A stretch of 64,000 bases of DNA from Sporosarcina ureae (GTDB lineage Bacteria > Bacillota > Bacilli > Bacillales_A > Planococcaceae): the NCBI RefSeq assembly GCF_002101375.1, contig NZ_CP015207.1:1044001-1108000 (forward strand). Reading direction: 5' to 3'. Each line of letters opens with the position of its first letter. Position 1 is the first letter of the stretch. A program made the position numbers and the translations under genes. Shown in pieces: positions 1 through 7,804 of the stretch. The notes below the pieces were generated by a model. The model had not been told where the DNA came from. It saw nothing but the letters and a program-made list of their open reading frames with translations, and made no database searches.

Positions 1-398
1 GCGTGAAAACCGCAATTGCTGCGTTATTCCTTTACTCTTTACTGCCTATTATGCGAAACACATACACGGGAATTAAAGACGTGGATCCAGCTACAATCGA
101 AGCCGCGAGAGGTATGGGTATGACGAGCATGCAAATTTTGTTTAAAGTAGAATTGCCTCTTGCAATCCCTATTATTATGGCCGGAATTCGAACAGCTGCG
201 GTCATTAACGTCGGTAACGCGACACTGGCAGCATTCATCGGAGCAGGTGGGCTCGGCGACTTCATTTTCCTCGGAATTACACGTGGAATTGACGGATTGA
301 TTTTACTTGGAGCCATTCCAGCGGCGATCCTTGCGATTGCCCTTGAAACGTTCTTTAGCGCCGTTGAACGTTGGACGACGCCGGAAGGATTGAAATGA
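1..398 (+). CDS. Osmoprotectant ABC transporter permease, C-terminal part (OpuCB/OpuBB-like)
   Basis: This is the last ~131 residues of an inner-membrane permease whose start lies before the window. The sequence keeps the conserved permease cytoplasmic loop (EAARGMGMTSMQILFKVELP), the element that contacts the ATPase, followed by a membrane segment with AAFIGAGGLGDFIF and a last hydrophobic helix. That pattern is typical of glycine betaine/carnitine/choline (OpuB/OpuC, ProW) permeases. Its stop codon overlaps the start of the substrate-binding lipoprotein gene (ATGA overlap at 395-398), so the two genes are translated together as an operon. The exact substrate cannot be told from the permease alone. 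Confidence 0.88.
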   Translation, partial: VKTAIAALFLYSLLPIMRNTYTGIKDVDPATIEAARGMGMTSMQILFKVELPLAIPIIMAGIRTAAVINVGNATLAAFIGAGGLGDFIFLGITRGIDGLILLGAIPAAILAIALETFFSAVERWTTPEGLK

Positions 399-1291
399 TG
401 TTAAAAAACAAACTTACACTATCGCTTGTCACAATCTTACTGGCCAGCCTACTTTCAGGCTGTATATTCAATGAAAAAGATTCACTTAGACTCGGTTCCC
501 GGAATAATACCGAAAGTATTATTTTGTCTCACGTAATGGGACAATTAATTGAGGATAGATTAGGTATAGATATTCTCTACAAAGAAAACCTGGGTGGCTC
601 GTCGGTCGTTTGGAACGCCATGACAAATGACCATATCGATGTCATCCCTGACTATACGGGAACTATTGTGGTGACGTATTACCACGAAGAACCCGGGACA
701 GCTGAAGAAACATTAGCAACGACCAAACGACTTGTCGCGGGTGACCATATCACCGCACTCGGTACGTTCGGATTCAATAATACGTATACACTAGCATTGG
801 ATGAGGCGAAAGCTGAAGAGCTCGGCCTTGTGACGTTTAGTGATTTCGCTAAAGTTTCGAAAGACTTTACATTGGGCGCAGTGTTCGAATTTATTGACCG
901 GCCAGATGGATTACCTGGTTTCCAAACGGAATATGACATTGCGTTTAAAGATGTCAAAGGAATGGACCACGGCATGATGTATCGCGCGATTGGTGCAAAT
1001 GAAGTAGATGTTATTAACTCCTACACGACAGATGGACAGCTGGCGATTGCGAATCTACGCGTGTTAGAAGATGACAAATCGTACTTCCCTCCCTACCACG
1101 CACTGCCGTTAGTACGGGATGAAACACTCAAAGAATACCCAGAACTTAAAGAAATTCTCGGCCTTCTCGAAGGTAAAATCGATGAAGAGACCATGCAAGT
1201 CATGAATGGAAAAGTCGATAATGACGGTATTATGGTTGAACTCGTCGCCAAGGAATTTTTGGTGGATAGTGGGTTAATTGAAGAGAAGTAA
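395..1291 (+). CDS. Osmoprotectant-binding lipoprotein (OpuCC/OpuBC-like, OpuAC domain)
   Basis: Extracellular substrate-binding protein of the OpuC/OpuB transporter, 299 codons. The N terminus is a lipoprotein signal peptide ending LLASLLSGC, so the mature protein is probably anchored to the membrane through the cysteine. The rest matches the type 2 periplasmic binding fold of quaternary-amine receptors: LGSRNNTESIILSHVMGQLI near the start, then DVIPDYTGT and NSYTTDGQLA further on. I chose ATG 395, which overlaps the permease stop and has GGAAGG 7 bases upstream; ATG 398 is equally in frame. It is the last gene of the operon and is followed by an intrinsic terminator. Ligand (betaine, choline or carnitine) is not resolved; the nearby carnitine-type enzymes make carnitine plausible but this is inference. 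Confidence 0.9.
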   Translation: MMLKNKLTLSLVTILLASLLSGCIFNEKDSLRLGSRNNTESIILSHVMGQLIEDRLGIDILYKENLGGSSVVWNAMTNDHIDVIPDYTGTIVVTYYHEEPGTAEETLATTKRLVAGDHITALGTFGFNNTYTLALDEAKAEELGLVTFSDFAKVSKDFTLGAVFEFIDRPDGLPGFQTEYDIAFKDVKGMDHGMMYRAIGANEVDVINSYTTDGQLAIANLRVLEDDKSYFPPYHALPLVRDETLKEYPELKEILGLLEGKIDEETMQVMNGKVDNDGIMVELVAKEFLVDSGLIEEK

Positions 1292-1297
1292 ATGGAA

Positions 1298-1340
1298 ACA
1301 GCGCATTTCTTGTGTGTAAACAAGAAATGCGCTGTTTTTT
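1298..1340 (+). terminator. Intrinsic terminator of the opu operon
   Basis: Long hairpin AACAGCGCATTTCTTG / CAAGAAATGCGCTGTT with an 8-base loop followed by a run of six T, 7 bases after the lipoprotein stop codon. Confidence 0.9.
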
Positions 1341-1347
1341 CGTAGAC

Positions 1348-1416
1348 GGTACCAGGTCCGCACACAACTTCAACACAATTCAGAATAGTTTATGAATTGT
1401 GTCGGGACCTGGTACC
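1348..1416. repeat. Family A palindromic element, copy A1
   Basis: 69-bp element starting GGTACCAGGTCCGCACACAA and ending GTGTCGGGACCTGGTACC. The arms pair with each other and an inner arm (ACACAATTC / GAATTGTGT) forms a second stem. It lies just behind the opu terminator. Confidence 0.9.
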
Positions 1417-1516
1417 CGTTTCAAAATAGAACCATATGTAGTGCTTCCTTTACTGATATACTAAAGGTAACGATTGTTAAGAATATACTACCTATTAGTA
1501 CAAGTGAGGGATGATA

Positions 1517-2275
1517 GTGAGAAAAGCTTGGAAGTTAGCAGACTTTAGAAAATTGAGTGGTATGGAGATTCCACTATATATCTTGATGTTTTTTGCCGTC
1601 CCAATAAGCTTGACCTTTCATAGCAAATTACCGATTTTATTTATTTTCTATATGGTATTCGCGATCGTCTTATTTTTAGCCATATGGTATCGCAAACATA
1701 AAAAGGAAAGAACTTATCCAAAATATTACGGAATTTCACTCTCGTTCTTTCTAACAGTCTCCATTGCCGCTTTTTATTCTTTACTTACTCCGAATTTAAA
1801 CGCAGCAGGATATGGCTACGTGATAGGCTTCTTTGCTTATCTGGCAGCGGTATATATTTTACTGATTTATTTATTTAACTTCATTTACTTCCTTGTACTT
1901 AAGCGAGTGTTTCCTTCAGAAAAGGAAAACAATGAGGATGAAGTAGAGGAATTGAGCTTGAAAGAAATCTCAAAAACTATGGACTTGGATAGACAAAAGC
2001 AGTATTTGAATATCACCATTGTGAACAGTTTATTATCTGTCATACTCATAGCATATTTCACTTTATTTGGTATGAAGAAGTGGAAGTCCAAAGTAGAATT
2101 TGAAGAATCTCAGGCATTAAAAAGTTTATTTGCTTGGCTAGAAAACCAGGATTCCATCACCTTATTTAATGGAGTCAGCTTATTATCAATAGTCATCACG
2201 ATCTATGCACTAACATTTTCTGCTCAAATTAAAATTTTCGATGAAGCTAAGAAAAAGTATACTGAGGAGTATTAG
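1517..2275 (+). CDS. Predicted six-helix membrane protein, unknown function
   Basis: I do not recognise a family. The product (~252 aa) has about six hydrophobic segments: YILMFFAVPISLTF, LPILFIFYMVFAIVLFLAIW, a segment around ISLSFFLTVSIAAFYSLL, a long one around VIGFFAYLAAVYILLIYLF, ITIVNSLLSVILIAYFTLFG and LLSIVITIYALTFS. An acidic loop (EKENNEDEVEE) sits near the middle. I chose GTG 1517 because the ribosome binding site GTGAGGG ends right before ATG 1511, leaving no room for that codon, whereas GTG 1517 has 6 bases of spacing. It stands alone between two family A elements; A2 right after the stop may serve as its terminator. Confidence 0.65.
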   Translation: MRKAWKLADFRKLSGMEIPLYILMFFAVPISLTFHSKLPILFIFYMVFAIVLFLAIWYRKHKKERTYPKYYGISLSFFLTVSIAAFYSLLTPNLNAAGYGYVIGFFAYLAAVYILLIYLFNFIYFLVLKRVFPSEKENNEDEVEELSLKEISKTMDLDRQKQYLNITIVNSLLSVILIAYFTLFGMKKWKSKVEFEESQALKSLFAWLENQDSITLFNGVSLLSIVITIYALTFSAQIKIFDEAKKKYTEEY

Positions 2276-2282
2276 TTTTAAA

Positions 2283-2350
2283 GGTACCAGGTCCGCACAC
2301 AAATCCAGATCAATTCAGAATTGTTTCCGGTTTGCGTTGGACCTAGCACC
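2283..2350. repeat. Family A palindromic element, copy A2
   Basis: Starts GGTACCAGGTCCGCACACAA; the right arm is degraded to GTTGGACCTAGCACC. It fills the whole gap between the membrane protein stop and the convergent FG-GAP-like gene. Confidence 0.85.
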
Positions 2351-3043
2351 TCAGTTAAGATTCACACCAAATACAGACACAGTCAGTCGATTTGAAATAA
2401 ATTCGACGTCTTGCCACGTCAATAGATTTTCAACATATCCTAATGTATCTGAATTAGTTGGCCCAATAATACGTTGCATGGCTAATAAATCAAAATAATT
2501 ATTAGTGTTTGTTGTATTAATTGGAAATAAGGCTCCTATCCCAAGAACTCCGCCTTGAACTGGATTTTTTAATATCCCATTACCATTATAAAACTGGGAT
2601 AAATACTCAATGCCCCTGTTGCCTATGTCTATGATGAATAAAACGTTAAGCTGTGAACTTTCCACACGCACTTTATAAAAATCCTCATAATGTGCTTCGA
2701 ATTCATACTTTTCATCGTAATGATCACTGTTGAACAATTCCTGTAACCTGTCATTTCTAAAGGAATAGATATAAAACATACGATATCCCCCACTGCCGCC
2801 CATGTCCATACTTACCATAATGTCAAGGACACCATCTTTGTTAAAATCCCCAAGAAACAAGCGCGCATTATAGCCCGCATTATTTTTCAGATGGACGGTT
2901 GTACTTTTAGTTGACCGTCCATCATGAATCACAATCGTAATGTTATCAGCATAAATACCTGGTGGCCCATCGAACTGACCATACAAATAAACGGTGTCCA
3001 AAATACCATCCCCGTTGACATCTCCCATTTTCATATCCAACAA
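2351..3043 (-). CDS. VCBS/FG-GAP repeat-like protein
   Basis: A ~230-aa protein with two FG-GAP/VCBS-type calcium-loop motifs near the N terminus, MGDVNGDGILDTVYL and LGDFNKDGVLDIMVSMDMGG, the DxNxDGxxD pattern that binds Ca2+ in integrin-like beta-propeller blades. There is no signal peptide. It resembles Bacillales VCBS-repeat proteins of unknown role. The start is unclear: the given start is TTG 3043, but the reading frame is open for eight more codons upstream (IGEIEVNGKR...) to a TGA, and the only good ribosome binding site (AGGAGAG) lies at that upstream end, where no ATG, GTG or TTG exists. Either a rare ATT start is used or the 5' end has decayed. The 3' end abuts element A2. Confidence 0.6.
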   Translation of the reverse strand: MLDMKMGDVNGDGILDTVYLYGQFDGPPGIYADNITIVIHDGRSTKSTTVHLKNNAGYNARLFLGDFNKDGVLDIMVSMDMGGSGGYRMFYIYSFRNDRLQELFNSDHYDEKYEFEAHYEDFYKVRVESSQLNVLFIIDIGNRGIEYLSQFYNGNGILKNPVQGGVLGIGALFPINTTNTNNYFDLLAMQRIIGPTNSDTLGYVENLLTWQDVEFISNRLTVSVFGVNLN

Positions 3044-3093
3044 TGTACGTTTGCCGTTAACTTCAATCTCTCCTATTCAAATGTAATCGTTGT

Positions 3094-3207
3094 TCATTGT
3101 ATAATATGCCGATACAGTCTAGTTGATTTCCTTCTAATGAATAAGTAACCAATTCCATAACACAGAAAAAATATTCCAATGTTAAGAAAACCAAAAGAGA
3201 ATTTCCA
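3094..3207 (-). pseudogene. Possible remnant of a small membrane protein
   Basis: On the minus strand a 37-codon open frame without a start codon reads like a membrane anchor: SFGFLNIGIFFLCYGIGYLF followed by the basic tail IRRKSTRLYRHIIQ and a stop. A TAG stop closes the frame just upstream, and upstream codons continue better in another frame, which suggests a frameshifted or truncated gene. Family unknown. Confidence 0.3.
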
Positions 3208-3253
3208 CTATTCCGAATAGGCATTTTCAAAAATAATATTTCCACTTACATAG

Positions 3254-3272
3254 TTGTGTGGGGACTTGGTAC
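3254..3272. repeat. Right-arm fragment of family A
   Basis: Only TTGTGTGGGGACTTGGTAC, one arm of family A, is present. It lies next to the duplicated SLH gene fragment. Confidence 0.6.
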
Positions 3273-3288
3273 TTACTTTAAATTAAAC

Positions 3289-3323
3289 AGGTCCCGAAAC
3301 AATCAGAAATTGTTTCGGGACCT
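3289..3323 (-). terminator. Hairpin copied together with the SLH gene 3' end
   Basis: AGGTCCCGAAACAAT / ATTGTTTCGGGACCT is a near-perfect 15-bp stem. The same hairpin follows the intact SLH gene at 18071-18102, so it was copied with that gene end. Confidence 0.65.
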
Positions 3324-3330
3324 CGTATAC

Positions 3331-3441
3331 TCACTTAGTTTTTTTCACACGTTTCACCAATCCATATAGCTCTTTCCCCGAACCGTCCACTCGTTGAATC
3401 AGTCCAATATCTTTCGCGTAGTATTCGAATACTGTTTTACA
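3331..3441 (-). pseudogene. Duplicated 3' fragment of an SLH protein gene
   Basis: About 110 bp nearly identical to 18112-18221, the last codons of the SLH protein gene at 18112-19206, including its stop and the hairpin behind it. It encodes only the C-terminal tail (FEYYAKDIGLIQRV ... LVKRVKK) and has no start. Homology stops exactly before element A3 (3445). I infer a second copy of that gene was lost except for its end. Confidence 0.88.
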
Positions 3442-3444
3442 AAA

Positions 3445-3513
3445 GGTACCAGGTACACGCACAATTCCGACACAATTCTGAATAGTTTCCAAACTGTGTC
3501 AGGACCTGATACC
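3445..3513. repeat. Family A palindromic element, copy A3
   Basis: Starts GGTACCAGGTACACGCACAA and ends TGTGTCAGGACCTGATACC. It joins the truncated SLH fragment on one side to the 3' end of the intact SLH gene at 3518 on the other. Confidence 0.88.
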
Positions 3514-3517
3514 CGCT

Positions 3518-4669
3518 TCAATCAGCCGGCCCTATTTCCATGGCATATGCACCATAGAAAAAGCTGTCCCTAACTTCTAAAGCTGTCACACTGTATCGAA
3601 CTTCTTCTCCATTCGCAAAGCGGATTGTCGCGATATAGTCGCCTGGCTTTTCAAGCATAATATACGTAAAATTGTATTCATTTCTTTCAATTTTTACGTT
3701 GTCAGAGATTTTCTCGCCATCTACTTTGGCGAGAGCTATATTTTCCACCGTTTTATATTTCGTATTGAGCGCTACCTCTGTTGGCAGTGAATCATCCGTC
3801 TTTTCTAACGTCAAACGTAGATCGCTGCCCTCTTTTTTCACATGAACATAATACTTCTGATACTTCCATTCATTTCCCGCTCTTCCCGCAATGACAAATC
3901 CACCTTTTCCTTCCTTGATCGGAATTAGTTGAACTTGATCTTGCATGCCATCTTTCTTCCCTTTCACTGCTCGGAATACGCCCGGATTGACTTCTTCAGA
4001 GAGAATCGATTCGATGGTATCCCATCCTAAATCGCCCACTTCCACTGTCACGGCATTCTTCATCATTACTTGCTCTGTCGCCGCAAGCATTTTCGCGGCT
4101 TGCCCTCTTGTAATCGATGCGTTCGGGCTGAAAGTTGTTGGAGATGTACCCGAAGTAATGCCGAGCTGGTAAATCACAAGTACGTCATTTGTAATGCCGA
4201 CTTCCCCTTTGAACGGGTTTTTTACATCCACACTACGTGGTAAATCAAATGCTTTCACAAGAATCGCAGCCATATTTTTACGCTTAATCGGCTCATTCGG
4301 TTTGAAACTGCCGTCCGGATAACCACCGATCAATCCTTCTTCCGCCATTTTCACAATCGCTTTATAAAAACCATGAGACGCGGGTACATCTTTGAATTTC
4401 TGTCCTTTTACATCCGATGTATCCAGACCTCTCATCTTGGCAATAATCGCCGCTGCTTGTCCTCGCGTAATCGAATTCCCCGGCTTGAACGTGCCGTCTG
4501 GATAGCCACCTATGATGTTACGCTCAGCCAACTCATTCACTGCATCCGCAAAATGCTTTGACGGCGGCACATCCTTGAACGGCTGGCTACTTTCTGCGTG
4601 TGCTGCGGATAATGGTAGGCTGCACGCCAGTAGTAGCGCACACAACCCGCCTAATAATTTCTTTTTCAT
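3518..4669 (-). CDS. SLH-domain cell-surface protein 1
   Basis: A ~383-aa exported protein. Signal peptide LLGGLCALLLACSLPLSAAHA, then three S-layer homology domains: FKDVPPSKHFADAVNELAER...IIGGYPDGTFKPGNSITRGQAAA, a second with LIGGYPDGSFKPNEPIKRK, and a weaker third with GITSGTSPTTFSPNASITRGQA. SLH domains bind pyruvylated secondary cell-wall polymer, so the protein should sit non-covalently on the wall. The C-terminal ~190 residues are a beta-rich module that I do not recognise but that is shared with the SLH protein at 13264-14766 (both contain KYYVHVKK and later GDYIATI/GNYYAVA, then GEEVRY/GEEIRY). Start ATG 4669 follows GGGGAG. The upstream in-frame extension is discarded because it lies before this site. 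Confidence 0.88.
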   Translation of the reverse strand: MKKKLLGGLCALLLACSLPLSAAHAESSQPFKDVPPSKHFADAVNELAERNIIGGYPDGTFKPGNSITRGQAAAIIAKMRGLDTSDVKGQKFKDVPASHGFYKAIVKMAEEGLIGGYPDGSFKPNEPIKRKNMAAILVKAFDLPRSVDVKNPFKGEVGITNDVLVIYQLGITSGTSPTTFSPNASITRGQAAKMLAATEQVMMKNAVTVEVGDLGWDTIESILSEEVNPGVFRAVKGKKDGMQDQVQLIPIKEGKGGFVIAGRAGNEWKYQKYYVHVKKEGSDLRLTLEKTDDSLPTEVALNTKYKTVENIALAKVDGEKISDNVKIERNEYNFTYIMLEKPGDYIATIRFANGEEVRYSVTALEVRDSFFYGAYAMEIGPAD

Positions 4670-4762
4670 CGTCTGATCTCCCCTGTCTTTTAATGTTTTT
4701 ATGTATTTGTTCGCGGTATAGACGTAGATTAGTGTATATAGTTTCATTTTATTTTCGAGAAA

Positions 4763-4808
4763 TAAAAAAACGATAGAGCAACTGTTTTTCACAGTTTTTC
4801 TATCGTTT
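4763..4808 (-). terminator. Intrinsic terminator of the DUF1835 gene
   Basis: Read on the minus strand, AAACGATAG...CTATCGTTT forms a stem with an inner AAACTGTG/CAACTGTT-type arm and is followed by a T run. It lies between the DUF1835 stop and the SLH gene. Confidence 0.75.
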
Positions 4809-4836
4809 GGTTTGTAAGTATCAGATTAGGATTATT

Positions 4837-5859
4837 TCAAAGTCCATCACGATCTATGTTAGGAATAGTATGATGATCTTCTATTACCCGTATCTCATAT
4901 TTCCCCCAGTCCCCAAGATCCCCTTTGGACGCGAGCTCTCCGTGCCGGATCAGTTCCTTTACACGGTATTCAATCCACGTATCACCCGTGTACTGTTCTA
5001 GTTCTCCATATACTTGTCCAATGAGACGCAGTACGTTGTAATATTCACCGGGATACTCCGATTGTAGCTGACGTGCACATTCCATGATGAACGAGTCGTG
5101 GCGATCTTCATCCGAGCTCCACAGTTCGTCGTATTGCCAAGTTCGTAAGTAAGACCCATCATACATGAGTGATTTGCCTTCCTGTTCAATTGCTATGCGG
5201 CGGGCTGGATTCCATTTCCATGGTTCGTAGTGCGCGTACAGTTCGAGCAGCTGTTCAGGCGACAGTTCACTAGAACGTAGGATGTGAATTTCTTCGCTAT
5301 GCTTTGTGGTTCTGTACAGAGATTCGAATGCTTTGGTCGTGTTGAGTTCGCTGATTTCATTTGGCCGACCACTCAGGAGGTAAGTGGCAAATCGCAGGCC
5401 AGTTTTTTCTGCTGCGTTATTACCTGCCCAGAGGATGATTGGTAAGTGTGGAGGAATGCGTTTGATATCCTGTACCGCACAACGGAATTCGTTCTCTTGT
5501 TCTTGGATGTCACCACGAAGATGTTCTTGAAGCCAACAGAATCGATTCTTGATTCCCTCATCTGTATGGAGTGATTCAACTGGACCGATTGATAGGATGT
5601 CGGGTAGTGATATGATTTGCTCGGTTGACTTTAAGGGCTCTTTGCGGAATGCATGTCGTAGAGCTCCCGCAAACGCACGATCAAAGACGATGTGGACGGT
5701 TTGTGGGCGAATTTCATCCACAGAGAGCAGCGACCTTGTTATTTGCCCAAGCGCCGTATCGTCCAATCGCTCCGCTTGAATGAACAGCTGCTCGACAATT
5801 GTTTTTGCTTGTTGCGGAGTGAATGGTTTTCTTGGTTGGTAATTTTCATTCATTTGCAT
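4837..5859 (-). CDS. DUF1835/DUF3658 domain protein
   Basis: A ~340-aa cytoplasmic protein. The N-terminal half matches DUF1835 (TVHIVFDRAFAGALRHAF...IISLPDILSIGPV, then LPIILWAGNNAAEKTGLRF and ELNTTKAF), and the C-terminal half matches the companion DUF3658 region (LRTWQYDELWSSDEDRHD...). The biochemical role of these domains is not established. Start ATG 5859 (or 5853) follows AAAGGAG; the longer open frame upstream is encoded by repeat A4 and is not real. It is transcribed alone, with its own terminator. Confidence 0.8.
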   Translation of the reverse strand: MQMNENYQPRKPFTPQQAKTIVEQLFIQAERLDDTALGQITRSLLSVDEIRPQTVHIVFDRAFAGALRHAFRKEPLKSTEQIISLPDILSIGPVESLHTDEGIKNRFCWLQEHLRGDIQEQENEFRCAVQDIKRIPPHLPIILWAGNNAAEKTGLRFATYLLSGRPNEISELNTTKAFESLYRTTKHSEEIHILRSSELSPEQLLELYAHYEPWKWNPARRIAIEQEGKSLMYDGSYLRTWQYDELWSSDEDRHDSFIMECARQLQSEYPGEYYNVLRLIGQVYGELEQYTGDTWIEYRVKELIRHGELASKGDLGDWGKYEIRVIEDHHTIPNIDRDGL

Positions 5860-5878
5860 TGTACTCCTTTTTATAAAA

Positions 5879-5947
5879 GGTACCAGGTCCGCACACAACT
5901 TAAACACAATTCAGAATAGTTTCCGAATTGTGTCGAGACCTGGTACT
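5879..5947. repeat. Family A palindromic element, copy A4
   Basis: Starts GGTACCAGGTCCGCACACAA and ends GTGTCGAGACCTGGTAC. It sits ~20 bp upstream of the DUF1835 start, where it creates a false N-terminal extension of the open frame. Confidence 0.88.
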
Positions 5948-6009
5948 CGTTTCAAAACTGATGATTTCCTGAAATAAGAAGCGTGGAATTCGAAGAGAAT
6001 ATGAATACA

Positions 6010-6074
6010 GGTACCTACGCTTGAAACTCTCATGATGGTTTAAACATTCATGGGTGTTTCTTGCATAGGTACCT
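6010..6074. repeat. Family B palindromic element, copy B1
   Basis: Starts GGTACCTACGCTTGAAAC and ends GTGTTTCTTGCATAGGTACC. The core TTTAAACATTCA is typical of the family. It lies downstream of the YfcC-like gene. Confidence 0.85.
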
Positions 6075-6114
6075 GCTTTTTGATCTGTTCGAGGAGCGAT
6101 AGTTAGCCTATCCC

Positions 6115-7524
6115 TTAAGCATAATTAATCAGTTGAGCAATGAATAAGAATACAATGGCAAGCCCATACCATATTAAAAGGAGAGGCCAAATGAATTTCA
6201 CCCATTTGCTCCACTGGATACCGACAATTGCTAAAGCTGCCATAAAGTATCCTGACGTCGGGTAGAAGATGTTGGAGAAACCATCTCCGAATAAGAATGC
6301 AAGGACTGCCGTTTGTCTAGATACACCTGACAAGTCTGCAAGCCCAGACATAATGGGCATAGTAACCATCGCTTGTCCACTTCCCGATGGAATCAGGAAG
6401 TTCAGTAACGCTTGGACGACTAACATAATCGTGGCGGTAACACTACTTGGCATTGCTGCTACTAGATTCCCAGCTGCATATGTGATCGTATCCATAATAT
6501 TTCCATCATTTAGCACAACTGCGACTCCACGTGCAACACCAACGACTAACGCTCCTAAAAGGATATTTTTAAAACCCTCTATAAATGATTCCGAAATTTG
6601 AGATACTCCGAGACCTGCAACCAGACCCACAACGATCCCGGTCATAATATATAAACCAGATAGTTCCCGGAAATACCAGCCGTGTTCGAACAAGCCCCAG
6701 AGTAAAACGCCAAATGCAATCAACACAATAACAGAAGCAAGTTTTTGCCTGGTTGTTGCTTTCAGCTCATCTGTAACTAGCATTGCTTCACTCTGAGTTA
6801 CATCAGAAGCATCATATGTAATACTTAACTCGGGATTACTTCGCACTTTCTTAGCGTAGCGAACGACGAATAATATACCAACTAAAAGTATAGTAGCAAG
6901 AATAACAACTCGATAACCCATTCCAGAATATAACGGCAGTTGAGAAACCGTCTGGGAAACACCTAAGTTTGGAGGAGATGTAAGTCCGATAGTAAATCCG
7001 GAGATTGTGGCTACAAGTACTGTTCCTGCTGCTGTAACCTTATCAAAACCCAATTTAAGCATAAGTGGTAAAATAGCAGGCAAGTAAATTAAGGACAATT
7101 CCACTTGACCCGTAAATGTAGTAATAATGGCAAAAGGGATCATCAAAATCGGAATCACCCATAGTCCTCTAGTTGAAAACATATTTGCTAATTTCCCAAC
7201 GCCGATACTAATAATTCCAGTTCGTTCAATGACTGCGAACATACCGCCAATCATTAACACTCCAAAAATAATTTCTGCTGTCTCAATCAACCCAGTTGGA
7301 ATGGCAAACATAAAGTCAAATAGTCCAACCGGTGTTCTTTCAACCAATTCGAAAGTGTCGGGATTAATAACCTCCCTACCGTCTTCCATCGTCACACGCT
7401 CGTATTCACCCGCAGGTACGATATAACTTGCAAGGGAAGCTAAGATAATAATCATAAATAGGACAACGAAAATATGGGGCATGGAGAATTTCTTCTTTTC
7501 ACTTTTCACTTCATTTTCTTTCAC
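6115..7524 (-). CDS. YfcC-family (DcuC-like) membrane transporter
   Basis: A ~469-aa polytopic carrier with about 12 hydrophobic segments, of the YfcC/C4-dicarboxylate-carrier superfamily. It shows the early periplasmic block LASYIVPAGEYERV, the hairpin motifs TTFTGQVELSLIYLPAILPL and NFLIPSGSGQAMVTMPIMSG, and a C-terminal block DGFSNIFYPTSGYFMA. Family members are predicted amino-acid or carboxylate transporters; the substrate here is unknown. I take GTG 7524 as the start because the upstream ATG at 7548 lies before the ribosome binding site AAAGGAG; spacing to GTG is ~10. It is a single gene with a plausible sigma-A promoter at 7694-7722. Confidence 0.85.
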   Translation of the reverse strand: MKENEVKSEKKKFSMPHIFVVLFMIIILASLASYIVPAGEYERVTMEDGREVINPDTFELVERTPVGLFDFMFAIPTGLIETAEIIFGVLMIGGMFAVIERTGIISIGVGKLANMFSTRGLWVIPILMIPFAIITTFTGQVELSLIYLPAILPLMLKLGFDKVTAAGTVLVATISGFTIGLTSPPNLGVSQTVSQLPLYSGMGYRVVILATILLVGILFVVRYAKKVRSNPELSITYDASDVTQSEAMLVTDELKATTRQKLASVIVLIAFGVLLWGLFEHGWYFRELSGLYIMTGIVVGLVAGLGVSQISESFIEGFKNILLGALVVGVARGVAVVLNDGNIMDTITYAAGNLVAAMPSSVTATIMLVVQALLNFLIPSGSGQAMVTMPIMSGLADLSGVSRQTAVLAFLFGDGFSNIFYPTSGYFMAALAIVGIQWSKWVKFIWPLLLIWYGLAIVFLFIAQLINYA

Positions 7525-7693
7525 TAAAACGTATCTCCTTTTTACCATTCAAACGACTCATCACACGTGTTTTTTGGAGTCTAGAACTTTGATGTTATTT
7601 TTCTTGTTACCTATCTCCTTCCTATTCATTCGCAGTAAACAGGAGTTTCAAGAATGAAAAGATTCCATCAATTACGGCAAACGAATACGTTCT

Positions 7694-7722
7694 ATACTAT
7701 ATAGTTTGTTCGTATTAATCAA
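7694..7722 (-). promoter_or_regulatory. Putative sigma-A promoter for the YfcC-like gene
   Basis: On the minus strand TTGATT, 17 bases, TAGTAT. It is ~170 bp upstream of the GTG start, so the transcript would have a long leader. Confidence 0.45.
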
Positions 7723-7738
7723 GACCTCCTTCACCAAA

Positions 7739-7757
7739 GGTACCAGGTCAGCATACT
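7739..7757. repeat. Left-arm fragment of family A (A5)
   Basis: GGTACCAGGTCAGCATACT only; the right arm is missing. It lies 48 bp before the polysaccharide deacetylase start. Confidence 0.65.
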
Positions 7758-7804
7758 TATTCAAGTACAGGAAACACTACTGACTAGAGAAGAGGTGATA
7801 TAAA

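Noticed and set aside
1348..1416. Family A copies as simple terminators only
   Set aside because: Their length, near-identical sequence and inverted ends go beyond what a terminator needs, and several lie next to an independent T-tract terminator (e.g. 1298-1340 and 8793-8832).
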